Below are positions 45,601 to 53,314 of a stretch of 64,000 nucleotides of DNA, piece by piece; position 1 is the stretch's first letter, and the number at the start of each line of letters is the position of its first letter. The notes under the pieces are model-generated. The model ran no database searches and was not told where the DNA came from. It worked only from the letters and a program-made list of their open reading frames with translations. Source of the DNA: Chryseobacterium paludis (lineage in GTDB: Bacteria; Bacteroidota; Bacteroidia; Flavobacteriales; Weeksellaceae). The position numbers and the translations under genes are program-made. The DNA is taken from positions 2,852,001-2,916,000 of the forward strand of contig NZ_CP099966.1 in NCBI RefSeq assembly GCF_025403485.1, given 5' to 3'.

Positions 45601-46105
45601 GTTTAGACAAAAGGCTTTCATTCATAGAACATAAAAACCCTTCATTACTTTTATCAGTTTTAGGATGCACACCATAAACTGTCTTTTCTCTATTCAACGG
45701 TTCTATAAATTCGGACTTTCCATTTTTGACAATCATTGACTGAAAGTCATCAGGGGCTAAACTAAATCTTAGGTACTTGCCCGGATCATCGATTCCGACC
45801 CCTACATAAGATCCTAATTGATATTCATCTGCCAGTTCTTTTACAACAACCGGAAAGCTGTAAACGGCAAATTTTTCAATTTTCCCATCCATGGTTGGCA
45901 ATGAAATAGTAACAGGCTTTGCATTTCTGCCTGTTTCCTGTGCTTTTGCCAATTGGGATTTTAATAAGGGAATGTCTAAAGAGTAATAGTTCCTGATTTC
46001 AGAACTTCCTCTGATTTTTTCCCCTCTGAATGATGTAGGACTCCATTGTGCACTGGTGACGACAAACAAACAGAGAAAGAAGAAAGAAGTAAAAATTTTC
46101 TTCAT
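39647..46105 (-). CDS. Giant T9SS-secreted metalloprotease with FN3 and GEVED modules
   Basis: A 2152-residue secreted metzincin. Signal peptide 1-19; pro-region to about 195; reprolysin-like catalytic domain with HEMGHQLGGNH (H346, E347, H350, H356) and Met-turn M378. Ig-like and beta domains occupy about 425-650. Then modules in order: FN3-GEVED four times (about 652-893, 899-1141, 1146-1389, 1394-1637), FN3 three times (1639-1913), a fifth GEVED (1916-2068), and a type A T9SS sorting domain (2076-2152). Each GEVED ends in GE(V/I)EDY. Four of the five contain WID(F/Y)-x-(R/G)-(N/D)-G-(I/V)-F, and the fifth contains WIDFDRSGTF. FN3/GEVED stalks probably bind glycans or proteins; this is inferred. 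It is a tandem paralogue of the next gene upstream. Confidence 0.9.
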   Translation of the reverse strand: MKKIFTSFFFLCLFVVTSAQWSPTSFRGEKIRGSSEIRNYYSLDIPLLKSQLAKAQETGRNAKPVTISLPTMDGKIEKFAVYSFPVVVKELADEYQLGSYVGVGIDDPGKYLRFSLAPDDFQSMIVKNGKSEFIEPLNREKTVYGVHPKTDKSNEGFLCSMNESLLSKQEINKLYEKGSAFTNQTTNFSKSSDKKYRTMRLAMSVTGEYTQFHGGTVAGALIAINATLTRVNGVFEKDFALHLNLQNFPGVIYTNAATDPYSAAGPGVGGAWNLELQNTLTANVGNANYDIGHLFGASGGGGNAGCIGCVCVDPTTGVPKGKGSGFTSPADGIPQGDNFDIDYVAHEMGHQLGGNHTFSHGLEGSGVNMEPGSGSTIMGYAGITGPNTDVQPHSDDYFHIASIKQVQANLISKTCDVETPVANNPPVIAALPTYNIPKGTAFVLTASATDPENDPMTYTWEEVDNATVIINKNNLGLTTSGASFRSVEPTTSPTRYFPKLSSVLAGVLNNSNNGWESVSTIARNSKFSVTVRDNSPIANQQQTQFAEQTIIVGNNGPFKVTTTTAYNNGPTTVAWDVVNTTAAPYSVANVKIDYTTDNGLTWTVLSASTANDGSESLTFGALTLGSTVKIRVSAIGNVFYAIGSATVASLAACTGAPTTGVTVSAITQTQATVSWAASAGATYVVQYRPVGSTTWISLPATTNSIVLTGLTDGIQYEVQVANVCSGTQGAFSASVNFTTPGLNYCQMQSSNFGSEYISNVTVTPIGAAPMSNNSAGSTYTDYSTNPSTLVNLVIGSTGNTVSVTKFYPGGFTYSEAVGVWIDFDRNGIFDPAEQVMNSPSNTTTPVSAVFNVPATAYNGPSTTRMRVAMRYNTSPVMCQNFGDGEVEDYAVKLIQPIPCTSNAPLNLSVTNITATSAFVMWDPAVGATYILEYRALGSTTWIPVPLTTNAYTITGLTESSQYEVRVAYVCSGTTGTFTAPVQFSTPAVNYCTVTGNSTNGYISNVKVTPTNSYVMNNDTGANSYTNYSPDPDKLVTLVRGSVNNSISVGKSWLIPSSFPPYLAVGAWIDFNRNGIFEAGEKVINTTTSATTPIAATFTVPMTSYNGPLTLRMRVIISSASINDPCVNITNGEIEDYAVKIVDMQPCSTAPPAPITVSSVTASTAVVSWLSSTGATYALRYKATASAAWTTVNPVPAPGYSYVIGNLNAATPYEVQVATICGGTQGAWSASMNFTTLAINYCNAGTATVTDGYISSVTVTPTNSIQMINNSGPTTYTDYSNDPAKLTTFVRGSTGNNISIGRTILSGTYASSVWIDYNGDGIFDNATERVMNLGYSSTTPVTATFTVPANAYTGGNKVKMRVVVYYNTIDSACQNFTSNGEVEDYAVKFVDMQPCTTAPPSNITVSNITATTANVSWLASTGATYVLRWRLGATGTWNVIDPVLAPGNSYTITGLTELTAYQVQVATRCSGTLGAFSASIPFTTTAISYCNMTGTGTNDHISNVTVTSVNPGITPMSNTSVQTNYISYTTPATLINLELGSTGNKIAVTKGWTGATNNDAVSAWIDFNRNGVFEAAEQIMAIPANTTNTVNALFNVPSTAYSGPLTTTMRVVLKRSSAPVMCQVAANGEVEDYAVRIRPCATGTPTNLAFNTITHTSVVVNWSGVTNGLTYILQYRPLGSTTWTSVNVSTLSGNPPISLTGLTPATTYEVQVAASCGATPGTFTPIKTFSTRCDPTPPTVTISNVTTNSALVTWAPIAPSSTYVLRYRVVGTTTWINVTVPVTPGNSYPLTGLSPYTTYEVQVANICVGETTVNPYSNPKVFTTERICELPPPGLTITSLTPTTAVVVWDPFPGATYILRYRKVGIPSWTTIPVATNTLTLTGLTELTKYEMQVANICSGTPGTFTPPYFFTTPTVIYCQMSSGSSISEYISNVTVKPNGKPQMSNDSNAQNYSDFTGIPEKFIELIQGSTGNEISIAKSWSGVTNNEGIAVWIDFDRSGTFDLNERILVSGPNTTTPVKGTFSVPADAFISMTDYKYVVMRVAMQKDGIPVNCVSFANGEVEDYTVRISKQTVPNPVNQTEILIYPNPVSSVLYVKNISKKANYKLYNAAGQLVISGVILNNKIDVSRLINGVYVIDIEDVQGTAQKKFIKE

Positions 46106-46134
46106 AAGTTTCTCAATATATTATATTAATTATA

Positions 46135-46142
46135 CAAATCTA
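46135..46142 (-). promoter_or_regulatory. Putative -7 element of giant protease
   Basis: Minus-strand TAGATTTG lies 29 bases before the ATG. Confidence 0.35.
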
Positions 46143-46225
46143 ATCATTTTTTATTATTAATTTACACGTACAATCATTTTTTTCATACAAATTCCACAAT
46201 AATATAATTTATCATTTCAAAATAA

Positions 46226-46253
46226 AAAAATCCCCAGGAATACCTGAGGATTT
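46226..46253 (-). terminator. Terminator of the 993-residue protease gene
   Basis: AAATCC-CAGG / CCTG-GGATTT stem with one mismatch, followed by T-rich sequence on the minus strand. Confidence 0.8.
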
Positions 46254-46286
46254 CATATTTATAAAAAAATTTTATTATTTTTTTTA

Positions 46287-49268
46287 TTACTTTTTAATGA
46301 ATTTAGATGTGAATAAATCTTTTCCTTTTTCATCAATTGTAATTACGTACCCACCTTTTACCAAAGTAGAAACATTAATTTTTCCACCATTTATATTTCC
46401 ACTGCTTACTAATTGGCCAGTAACACTGTAAATTTTGTAAGTAGCTTTATCAGAAACCTTAGTAACGTTTAATACATCACTTGTAGGGTTAGGATAGATA
46501 CTAAAGCTATCTTTAATTACTTCGTTAGTTGCTAAATTATTAGGCGAAATTACAACGTTATAATCTTCTACTTCTCCATACTGGAAGTTCACTCCACACA
46601 AATAGTCTGAAGGTAATGTTGCACCTGCATTTTGGTCTCCAACATAGAATACAACAACTCTCATTCTTAAAGGCTGTCCTTCTACAGCATTAGCAGGAAC
46701 CATAAATGATCCTGTTATCGGAGCAGCTGTCGGAACTGCAACAGGAAAGTTCAGAACTCTTTCTGAATCTTCAAAAACACCATTTTTATTGAAATCAATA
46801 AAAATAGCTGCAGCATCATAATCTGGAACATCAGGATTACCAATTGTAAGTGAAATAGGGTAAGTAGTTCCTTTTGTTAAATTAACCTGAAGAGCTGTAT
46901 TCGTTGTATAGTTCGTATAAGTACTTGCTCCTGAAGTATTATTCAAATTGGCAACTGTTACATTTGCAATATTCTCATAGCTTGTACTAGAAGTACTCGC
47001 AGTACAATAAGCAAGGACTAGTGTTGTAAAATTAACTGATGCAGAGTAAGTTCCAACTGTAGTTCCACAAACTAAAGCAACCTGTACCTCATATGCTGTA
47101 CCGTCTGTTAAATTGCTCAAGTTAACTGAAGGAACATTTGTATCAATCTCAGTCCATACGCTTGCACTTGTTTTTTTATAACGTACTTTATAAGTAGCAC
47201 CGGTATAAGACATCCAAGATACACTCGCTGAAGAACTGCTGATGTTACTTACCACCACATTTGTTGGTGCAGCACTGCTACATGCAGCAAGTGGACCTAA
47301 TGTAACACTACCAATAGCATAAAATACATTTCCAATTGATGAAACTCTTACCTTAATAATCTGCCCGTTCATAGAAGATGGAAAGGTAAAGTTTTCAGAA
47401 CCGTCATTCGGAGTTGAAGCAGCTAGTACAGTCCATGTAGTCCCATTATCTGCTGTATAATCAATCTTCACATTCGCAACACTATAAGGTGCAGCAGTAG
47501 TATTAGCTACAATCCATTGAATTGGAGTCGGTGTATTAATATCAGCATATTGACTCGCTAATCTAAAAGGTCCGTTATCTCCAACGATGATCGTCTGAAT
47601 TTTACTCTGTGACTGTTGTTGAGCTATATTTGAATTATTATCCCTTACAGTTACTTCAAATTTTGTAGTTCTTGCAACGGTAGATACCGCTTCCCAAGTA
47701 TTGTTTGCGTTATTCAAGACTCCATTCAATACAGATGAGAGTTTAGGGAAATATCTAGTAGGACTTGTCGTTGGTGAAATCGATCTGAATGAAGCTCCAG
47801 AACTGGTATTCCCTAAGTTATTCTTATTAATTGAAAGTGATGCATCATCAACCTCCTCCCAAATATATGTCATTGGATCACTTTCCGGATCTGTAGCAGA
47901 AGCCGTTAGTACGAAAGCCGTTCCTTTTGGAATATTATACGTTGGTAAGGCTGCAATCACTGGAGGGTTATTTGTAATTGACGTTTCTACATCACAAGTC
48001 TTATCAATCAAATTCTCTTGAATCTGGCCAATACTTGCTGTATGGAAATAAGGATCAGAATGAGCCTGAACATCTGTATTTGGCCCTGTGATACCAGCAT
48101 ATCCCATAATCGTAGACCCAGAACCAGGTTCCATATTTACACCACTTCCTTCTATATTATGCGAAAAAGTGTGATTTCCACCTAACTGATGTCCCATTTC
48201 GTGAGCAACATAGTCAATATCGAAGCTATCTCCTTGTGGAATTCCATTTGCCGGAGAAGTAAATCCAGAACCTTTACCTTCAGGTACAGCTGTTGTAGGA
48301 TTAACACAAACACATCCGATACATCCGGCATTACCTCCACCTCCTGAAGCACCAAATAAATGCCCAATATCATAGTTGGCATTTCCCACATTGGCAGTAA
48401 GTGTATTTTGCAATTCAAGATTCCAAGCCCCACCAACTCCAGGACCAGCAGCAGAATAAGGATCTGTCGCTGCATTGGTATAAATTACTCCCGGAAAGTC
48501 TTGTAAGTTTAAGTGCAATGCAAAATCTTTTTCAAAAACTCCGTTTACTCTGCTTAATGTAGCATTAATAGCTGTTAAAGCTCCAGCTACGGTACCTCCA
48601 TGAAACTGAGTATACTCTCCTGTCACAGACATTGCCAATCTCATTGTTCTATATTTTTTATCAGAACTTTTGGCAAAATTTGTTGGCTGATTTGAAAAAG
48701 ATTGCCCATTTTTCAATAAGTCTTCAATCTGTTTTTTAGCAGCCGGACTTTCTTCTGTTGAACATAAAAATCCACTTTCGTTTTTACTTGTTTTAGGATG
48801 CACTCCATAAACAGTCTTATCAGCAGAAGCTGGTTCAATAAATTCATAGTTCCCTCCATCGATGATCATCGATTGAAAATCATTAGGAGCAACACTAAAT
48901 CTTAAGAATTTTGTAGGATTATCAACACTAGCTCCCACATATGATCCCAGTTGGTACTTATCTGCTATTGTTTTTACAACAACCGGAAAGCTGTATACAT
49001 TGAATCTTTCAATCTTCCCATTCATAGTAGGAAGAGAAATAACAACAGGTGCAGCATTCGGTCCCATTTCCTGAGCGTTCTTTAATTGGGATCTTAATAA
49101 ATCTAAGTCCAATTTATAGTATCCATTACTTCTTGTACCTGATGGATTTACTTTAAATTCCGTACCTCTTTTCTTGTTGTCTACTTTTTTAAAGGAAGTT
49201 GGCGTCCATTGGCCGAACATAGCTCCCCCTACTAAAGTACACATTAAAGTAGTAAGTAGTTTTTTCAT
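46287..49268 (-). CDS. T9SS-secreted metalloprotease, single FN3-GEVED form
   Basis: A 993-residue secreted protease. Signal peptide 1-19, pro-region, catalytic HEMGHQLGGNH (H356, E357, H360, H366), Met-turn M388, beta domains, one FN3 (about 660-750), one GEVED (about 750-905, ending GEVEDYNV, with FIDFNKNGVFED as the acidic loop), and a T9SS sorting domain (about 920-993). The catalytic half is nearly the same as in the 2152-residue neighbour, including a 69-base identical DNA segment, so the pair arose by tandem duplication followed by module gain or loss. Each gene has its own terminator. Confidence 0.9.
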   Translation of the reverse strand: MKKLLTTLMCTLVGGAMFGQWTPTSFKKVDNKKRGTEFKVNPSGTRSNGYYKLDLDLLRSQLKNAQEMGPNAAPVVISLPTMNGKIERFNVYSFPVVVKTIADKYQLGSYVGASVDNPTKFLRFSVAPNDFQSMIIDGGNYEFIEPASADKTVYGVHPKTSKNESGFLCSTEESPAAKKQIEDLLKNGQSFSNQPTNFAKSSDKKYRTMRLAMSVTGEYTQFHGGTVAGALTAINATLSRVNGVFEKDFALHLNLQDFPGVIYTNAATDPYSAAGPGVGGAWNLELQNTLTANVGNANYDIGHLFGASGGGGNAGCIGCVCVNPTTAVPEGKGSGFTSPANGIPQGDSFDIDYVAHEMGHQLGGNHTFSHNIEGSGVNMEPGSGSTIMGYAGITGPNTDVQAHSDPYFHTASIGQIQENLIDKTCDVETSITNNPPVIAALPTYNIPKGTAFVLTASATDPESDPMTYIWEEVDDASLSINKNNLGNTSSGASFRSISPTTSPTRYFPKLSSVLNGVLNNANNTWEAVSTVARTTKFEVTVRDNNSNIAQQQSQSKIQTIIVGDNGPFRLASQYADINTPTPIQWIVANTTAAPYSVANVKIDYTADNGTTWTVLAASTPNDGSENFTFPSSMNGQIIKVRVSSIGNVFYAIGSVTLGPLAACSSAAPTNVVVSNISSSSASVSWMSYTGATYKVRYKKTSASVWTEIDTNVPSVNLSNLTDGTAYEVQVALVCGTTVGTYSASVNFTTLVLAYCTASTSSTSYENIANVTVANLNNTSGASTYTNYTTNTALQVNLTKGTTYPISLTIGNPDVPDYDAAAIFIDFNKNGVFEDSERVLNFPVAVPTAAPITGSFMVPANAVEGQPLRMRVVVFYVGDQNAGATLPSDYLCGVNFQYGEVEDYNVVISPNNLATNEVIKDSFSIYPNPTSDVLNVTKVSDKATYKIYSVTGQLVSSGNINGGKINVSTLVKGGYVITIDEKGKDLFTSKFIKK

Positions 49269-49516
49269 AAATTAATCTTTTTTTTAAATTCACATTTAAC
49301 AAAAATATAAAAACTTAAACAGATATTTAATATAAAATATCATAAATATAAAAATACAATCATTATATTAAACAACCTGCCATGATTAGCAATTATCATT
49401 ATGTTTTTAAAAAACAATAAGACCATAAAAAAAATAGCAAGACACAGCAACAAATAGCAAAAAGACAGAATTACAAACAAATAATAGAAGTAAAAAACAA
49501 CAATAATATAATCAAC
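49269..49516. other. Very AT-rich gene-free stretch
   Basis: Long A- and T-tracts. A 64-codon minus-strand frame at 49340-49534 is low-complexity (F/I/L/V) and overlaps the terminator, so I regard the stretch as non-coding. Confidence 0.6.
49300..49307 (-). promoter_or_regulatory. Putative -7 element of 993-residue protease
   Basis: Minus-strand TATTTTTG lies 31 bases before the ATG. Confidence 0.35.
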
Positions 49517-49558
49517 AAAAAGAAAGTCTTCCACTATAAAGTAGAAGACTTTCTTTTT
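49517..49558 (-). terminator. Terminator of M43 protease gene
   Basis: Long stem AAAAAGAAAGTCTTC / GAAGACTTTCTTTTT followed by T-rich sequence on the minus strand, 20 bases after the stop. Confidence 0.88.
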
Positions 49559-49578
49559 AAGTCTAAGTTTTAATATTA

Positions 49579-51591
49579 TTATTTCTTAATGAATTTAATG
49601 CTTTCAGAAATTGCATTATCTTTTATTGAAATAACATATGTCCCTTTTACTAAATCAGCTACTCTGATTTGATTATTAGTGATGGTACCACCTTTTACAA
49701 GCTGTCCAACAGCATTATGAATTTCAAAGCTTGCCTTATTAGAAACTTTGGTAATATTTAAAATATCATTTACTGGGTTAGGGTAAATAGCGAAGCTATT
49801 CTTAACCACTTCTTTAGTTCCCAATACCTGTACTTTTAAAGATCTACTTTGAGTAGTAGCAAAGTGAGATCCTGAAAGTAGCGTTGTTCCAGATAAAGAT
49901 TTAATATTATAATATCCACCATAAGGATAGAATCCATCACCAAACTGATCATTCACAGTTAATGTATAACATTCATCTGCACTTAATGTCCAGTTAAATG
50001 ATTTTAAAGCCGGAAGAGCTGGTGTTGGAGAATCCGGATAAGGGCCACCACTATATACGGTAGTTCCTGAGCTATTTTTAAGTGTCCAAGTTGTTTCAGA
50101 ACCATATTGGTCTAATTGAAGATTAAACACAACATTAGCATCTGCTCTTACAACAGCTCCTAGATAATTTACAGTAATATTGCTATTTGATAATCTTTGA
50201 TCAGCTACACCATTTACTGAAGTTACATTAATATTCATTTGCCCACCTAAAGTATTCGCATCCATTGGAAGTGTCAGAACTTGATATTTGTCCTGAGCCA
50301 GACTTCCTGTCCAGTTAAATACCTTTGCATTTCCATTTACAGTATAATTTATTACTGCAGAAGTCAATAGACTTGTTCCTCTATTGTAAAGAGATACTTT
50401 TACATTTTGAGCTGTAGTAGTAGCGCATGTAGCTGTCGCACATTCTCTCTCCAGTTTCACTTCGGCATCATTTGGAAATAATGCAATTGGCTGATCTGCA
50501 GTTGATGTTTTAAGCTCAAGTCTCCTAGGAGAATTATTCATTACTGCTGTAATTCTATCTTTTTGATTAATTGTAAAGATATTCATACACGTATCATTTG
50601 TATAATCCATATAGTTCTGGACCATCTCAAATACAGTAGGAACAGTACAGCTTGCTATTGCTGGATTACAAGTATAATTTGATGTATGAGCCGTTGGAGT
50701 ATCAGCACAAAAATCATCCCCACAACTTGCATCACCCCAGATATGTCGCAATCCTAAGAAATGGCCAACCTCGTGAGTCATTGTTCTCCCTTTATCATAT
50801 GGTGCACCAAGAAGGAAAGTATTATTAACATTATAGTCACTGCTTCCAAAAGTAGCATAGTTAGCAACTACTCCATCGGAATAAGCTTCACCTCCTGAAG
50901 GACTCAATCCTGGCAGACCTGAAGTAGATGGGAACTGAGCATATCCTAATAAAGTAGTATCAGTAAATTTTAAGCTCCACATATTCATATATTTGGTAGG
51001 ATCCCAAATAGTTTCAGGTTTCACAAAGCTTTCAATATCTGCTCTACCCCATGAAGGCTGACACAAATTTACTCTATCAATACCATTAGTTGGATTTCCT
51101 TTAGGATCCACTTTTGCTAAAGCGAACTGGATCATGACATCGGCTCCCACAACATTGTTGTTAAAACCTGGAGTACCTGCCAATCTACGATAATCATTAT
51201 TCATTACCGTAATTTGAGAAATTACCTGCTCATCAACAATATTAGGAGCAACCCCTAGGTTCTGGCCATTATGAACAACATGTACCACTACTGGGATCGT
51301 AATGATATTTCCGTTTTGTGATTTATTGGCTTTAGCATTTTTAACCAATGGAGCCAACCATGATTCGAATTGATCTGCAGTCATTCTTCCAGGAAATTTT
51401 GCCTGCAAGTAGTTTTCATATTCTACAGTAGAACATCTTTCAAAGCCATGTGACTGAGTAAGTTCTGCAGGAGATTTTCCTGTGAATTTCGCTTCTCTTT
51501 TTACTCCAGCATTTGTAGTCTGTGCATTTAATAATCCTGCAACAAACAATGGAAGTAAAAAAAGAAACTTTAAAGTAGTAGATTTTCTCAT
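49579..51591 (-). CDS. T9SS-secreted M43 (pappalysin-type) zinc metalloprotease
   Basis: A 670-residue secreted protease of the M43 cytophagalysin type. Signal peptide 1-23; catalytic HEVGHFLGLRH (H273, E274, H277, H283) followed by IWGDASCGDDFCADTP, whose cysteines and Asp are typical of M43B; Met-turn in QNYMDYTND. A CARDB-like beta domain (about 370-480) and a jelly-roll-like domain with YGSETTWTLKN (about 495-585) come next, then the T9SS sorting domain (about 600-670). It is a different family from the two reprolysin-like proteases downstream but probably serves the same secreted digestive repertoire. Confidence 0.92.
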   Translation of the reverse strand: MRKSTTLKFLFLLPLFVAGLLNAQTTNAGVKREAKFTGKSPAELTQSHGFERCSTVEYENYLQAKFPGRMTADQFESWLAPLVKNAKANKSQNGNIITIPVVVHVVHNGQNLGVAPNIVDEQVISQITVMNNDYRRLAGTPGFNNNVVGADVMIQFALAKVDPKGNPTNGIDRVNLCQPSWGRADIESFVKPETIWDPTKYMNMWSLKFTDTTLLGYAQFPSTSGLPGLSPSGGEAYSDGVVANYATFGSSDYNVNNTFLLGAPYDKGRTMTHEVGHFLGLRHIWGDASCGDDFCADTPTAHTSNYTCNPAIASCTVPTVFEMVQNYMDYTNDTCMNIFTINQKDRITAVMNNSPRRLELKTSTADQPIALFPNDAEVKLERECATATCATTTAQNVKVSLYNRGTSLLTSAVINYTVNGNAKVFNWTGSLAQDKYQVLTLPMDANTLGGQMNINVTSVNGVADQRLSNSNITVNYLGAVVRADANVVFNLQLDQYGSETTWTLKNSSGTTVYSGGPYPDSPTPALPALKSFNWTLSADECYTLTVNDQFGDGFYPYGGYYNIKSLSGTTLLSGSHFATTQSRSLKVQVLGTKEVVKNSFAIYPNPVNDILNITKVSNKASFEIHNAVGQLVKGGTITNNQIRVADLVKGTYVISIKDNAISESIKFIKK

Positions 51592-51620
51592 TCTTTATTC
51601 TTATTTTTTTATATGATTTG

Positions 51621-51649
51621 CAAATATATTAGTTTAAACTAATATATTT
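51621..51649. promoter_or_regulatory. 28-bp perfect palindrome over M43 protease promoter
   Basis: The half-sites AAATATATTAGTTT and AAACTAATATATTT (51622-51649) form an uninterrupted inverted repeat. Its left end overlaps a minus-strand -7 element TATATTTG (51621-51628), 30 bases before the protease ATG. The plus-strand lipoprotein gene starts 45 bases to the right. It is probably a regulator site for one or both divergent genes. Confidence 0.55.
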
Positions 51650-51693
51650 AGTTATATTTCAAATAAATAGAATAAAATACATAAAATTTAAAA

Positions 51694-52143
51694 ATGAAGA
51701 ATATTATAGCATCTACAATCATATTTTCTATAGCATTTACGGGAAGTTGTAATTCACAGAAAAATACGGAAAACAATCAAAATAAATCAGTTATAACAGA
51801 TCAAAAATATGATATTGAAAAAATCGAATTAACGGAACAAACCAGAGGAACAAATAAGAAGACCACTTTTACTCCTACTACCATCACTACTTTATTAAAT
51901 GAAACTTCAAAAGTCTCCGATTTATCGGCTAACAATTGGAAAAGCATAGTAAAGGAAGCGAGCTTAATTGATTTAAATAAAATATCCTCTTATCCATCAC
52001 CTACAACAGGTCGTTTTTCTGATCGGGCACTGTCATCAACTATAATCATTACCCATAAAGGTAAAACTTTCCAATCATCAGAATTTGATGCTGGAACACC
52101 TCCAAAAGAACTGGAAGCATTATATCAATTATTAAAAAAATAA
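51694..52143 (+). CDS. Hypothetical lipoprotein
   Basis: A 149-residue protein with a lipoprotein signal ending in GSC (about Cys19) and a short NT/Q-rich linker, then a compact domain with KTTFTPTTITTLLNE and TGRFSDRALSSTIIITHKGKTFQSSEFD. I do not recognise the family. Divergent from the M43 protease across 102 bases that contain the 28-bp palindrome; convergent with the DUF6048-like gene. Confidence 0.65.
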   Translation: MKNIIASTIIFSIAFTGSCNSQKNTENNQNKSVITDQKYDIEKIELTEQTRGTNKKTTFTPTTITTLLNETSKVSDLSANNWKSIVKEASLIDLNKISSYPSPTTGRFSDRALSSTIIITHKGKTFQSSEFDAGTPPKELEALYQLLKK

Positions 52144-52164
52144 CCTGAAGCAAAGTTCAGGTTA
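52132..52164. terminator. Bidirectional terminator
   Basis: TAACCTGAA / TTCAGGTTA stem that includes the lipoprotein stop codon, with a long T-run on the minus strand. It lies between convergent genes. Confidence 0.75.
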
Positions 52165-52174
52165 AAAGTAAAAA

Positions 52175-52843
52175 TTAGAATTTGTAGGCTATATTCCAGG
52201 AAAAGCCCATATTGAATTTAGATGAACTTCTACCAAAACCAGGAACAATCATAGGTTGTATATCGTCCTGTTTTGTTGTAAATACCATATACTTAGGTTG
52301 AAGGTTAACATCAATATAAAAATTAGATTCAAATAATTGTACTCTACCTCCAATAACTCCTTCAAGCCAATAGGAAGATTGAGTAGAAGACGGGAAAGCA
52401 ATAGATGAACTGCTTCCTCCAAATCCCCGGACAGGTACAGCCATATACTCCTGAGTATAGAATGATCCTGCAGCTTTTCCGCCTGCATAGAAACCATTGA
52501 ACTCATTTTCAGGATCCTGAGCAAGCATATAAAACACACCCAGCTTTACAAAAGGACCATTTACCTTTGCGTCATACCCATTCTTCTGATAAATATTTTT
52601 CTCAAAACCAGCTTCTGCAACTCCATGCAAACTTCCTTTAATCTTTGAAGATATAAATCCCTGATATAATTTCCTGTCTGAGAAAAAAGCACTTCCAAAA
52701 TTAAGAACGTCAAAACCAACCATAAAATTAGGCTCATACTTCCATTTTTCTTTTTTAGGCTCTGCTTTTACTTTCTTCTCCTGAGCGAAGCTCAATAAGC
52801 TTAGTATACTAAAAAAGAAGGTAAAGATTAGTTTTGTCTTCAT
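52175..52843 (-). CDS. DUF6048-like outer-membrane-type protein
   Basis: A 222-residue protein with a signal peptide (about 1-20, ending SFAQ), a lysine/glutamate-rich linker (about 22-38), then alternating beta-strand sequence ending in NMGFSWNIAYKF with a terminal Phe, as in small outer-membrane barrels. The neighbourhood (DUF6452-like gene, rlmD) and character match the Bacteroidota DUF6048 family. Function unknown. It starts 35 bases inside the preceding gene, in another frame. Confidence 0.65.
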   Translation of the reverse strand: MKTKLIFTFFFSILSLLSFAQEKKVKAEPKKEKWKYEPNFMVGFDVLNFGSAFFSDRKLYQGFISSKIKGSLHGVAEAGFEKNIYQKNGYDAKVNGPFVKLGVFYMLAQDPENEFNGFYAGGKAAGSFYTQEYMAVPVRGFGGSSSSIAFPSSTQSSYWLEGVIGGRVQLFESNFYIDVNLQPKYMVFTTKQDDIQPMIVPGFGRSSSKFNMGFSWNIAYKF

Positions 52844-53285
52844 TCTCTATATTATTTTGTCCTATTTCTACTTTAGTAACTGGATTTGGAGTTACTAATT
52901 CAGAACTTACATTATTATATGTTTTCTTCACACCACATCCCGGAGAGACGTAGGTAGCTTTTGTGCCATAACTTATTCTTACTTTGGATTCCTGTCCTTT
53001 ATCTGTAAGTCTGATATAAACGTCTGTATAAGGAGAGTCATCGACTCTAAGAGGCACTAATCTGGAGGTTATTTTTTGCTGTTTTCCTAATTGCACTTTT
53101 CCTGATCCATAATCTACAGCAACATACAGAGAATCTAAAGTTACTTCTTTATCAGTAGCTGCACTCTTGAACCCAATCTTAATTCTGGGCGTTCCTTCTC
53201 CACTTTCACAAATATCATCATCTCCACCACATGAACAAAGCATTCCCAAAATCAGGGTTAATATGAGAAATTTAAAATATTTCAT
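52809..53285 (-). CDS. DUF6452-like lipoprotein
   Basis: A 158-residue lipoprotein from ATG 53285 (six codons inside the longest frame), chosen because MKYFKFLILTLILGMLCSC is a clean lipoprotein signal. The mature domain has RIKIGFKSAATDKEVTLDSLYV and SRLVPLRVDDSPYTDVYIRLTDKG. Position between rlmD and the DUF6048-like gene fits the DUF6452 family. It probably works with its overlapping neighbour at the outer membrane. Function unknown. Confidence 0.65.
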   Translation of the reverse strand: MKYFKFLILTLILGMLCSCGGDDDICESGEGTPRIKIGFKSAATDKEVTLDSLYVAVDYGSGKVQLGKQQKITSRLVPLRVDDSPYTDVYIRLTDKGQESKVRISYGTKATYVSPGCGVKKTYNNVSSELVTPNPVTKVEIGQNNIENEDKTNLYLLF

Positions 53286-53314
53286 AATATGATTTGAATT
53301 CAAATTTAGGCAAA

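Noticed and set aside
49340..49534. 64-codon minus-strand frame
   Set aside because: Low-complexity F/I/L/V product of AT-rich DNA that overlaps the M43 protease terminator.
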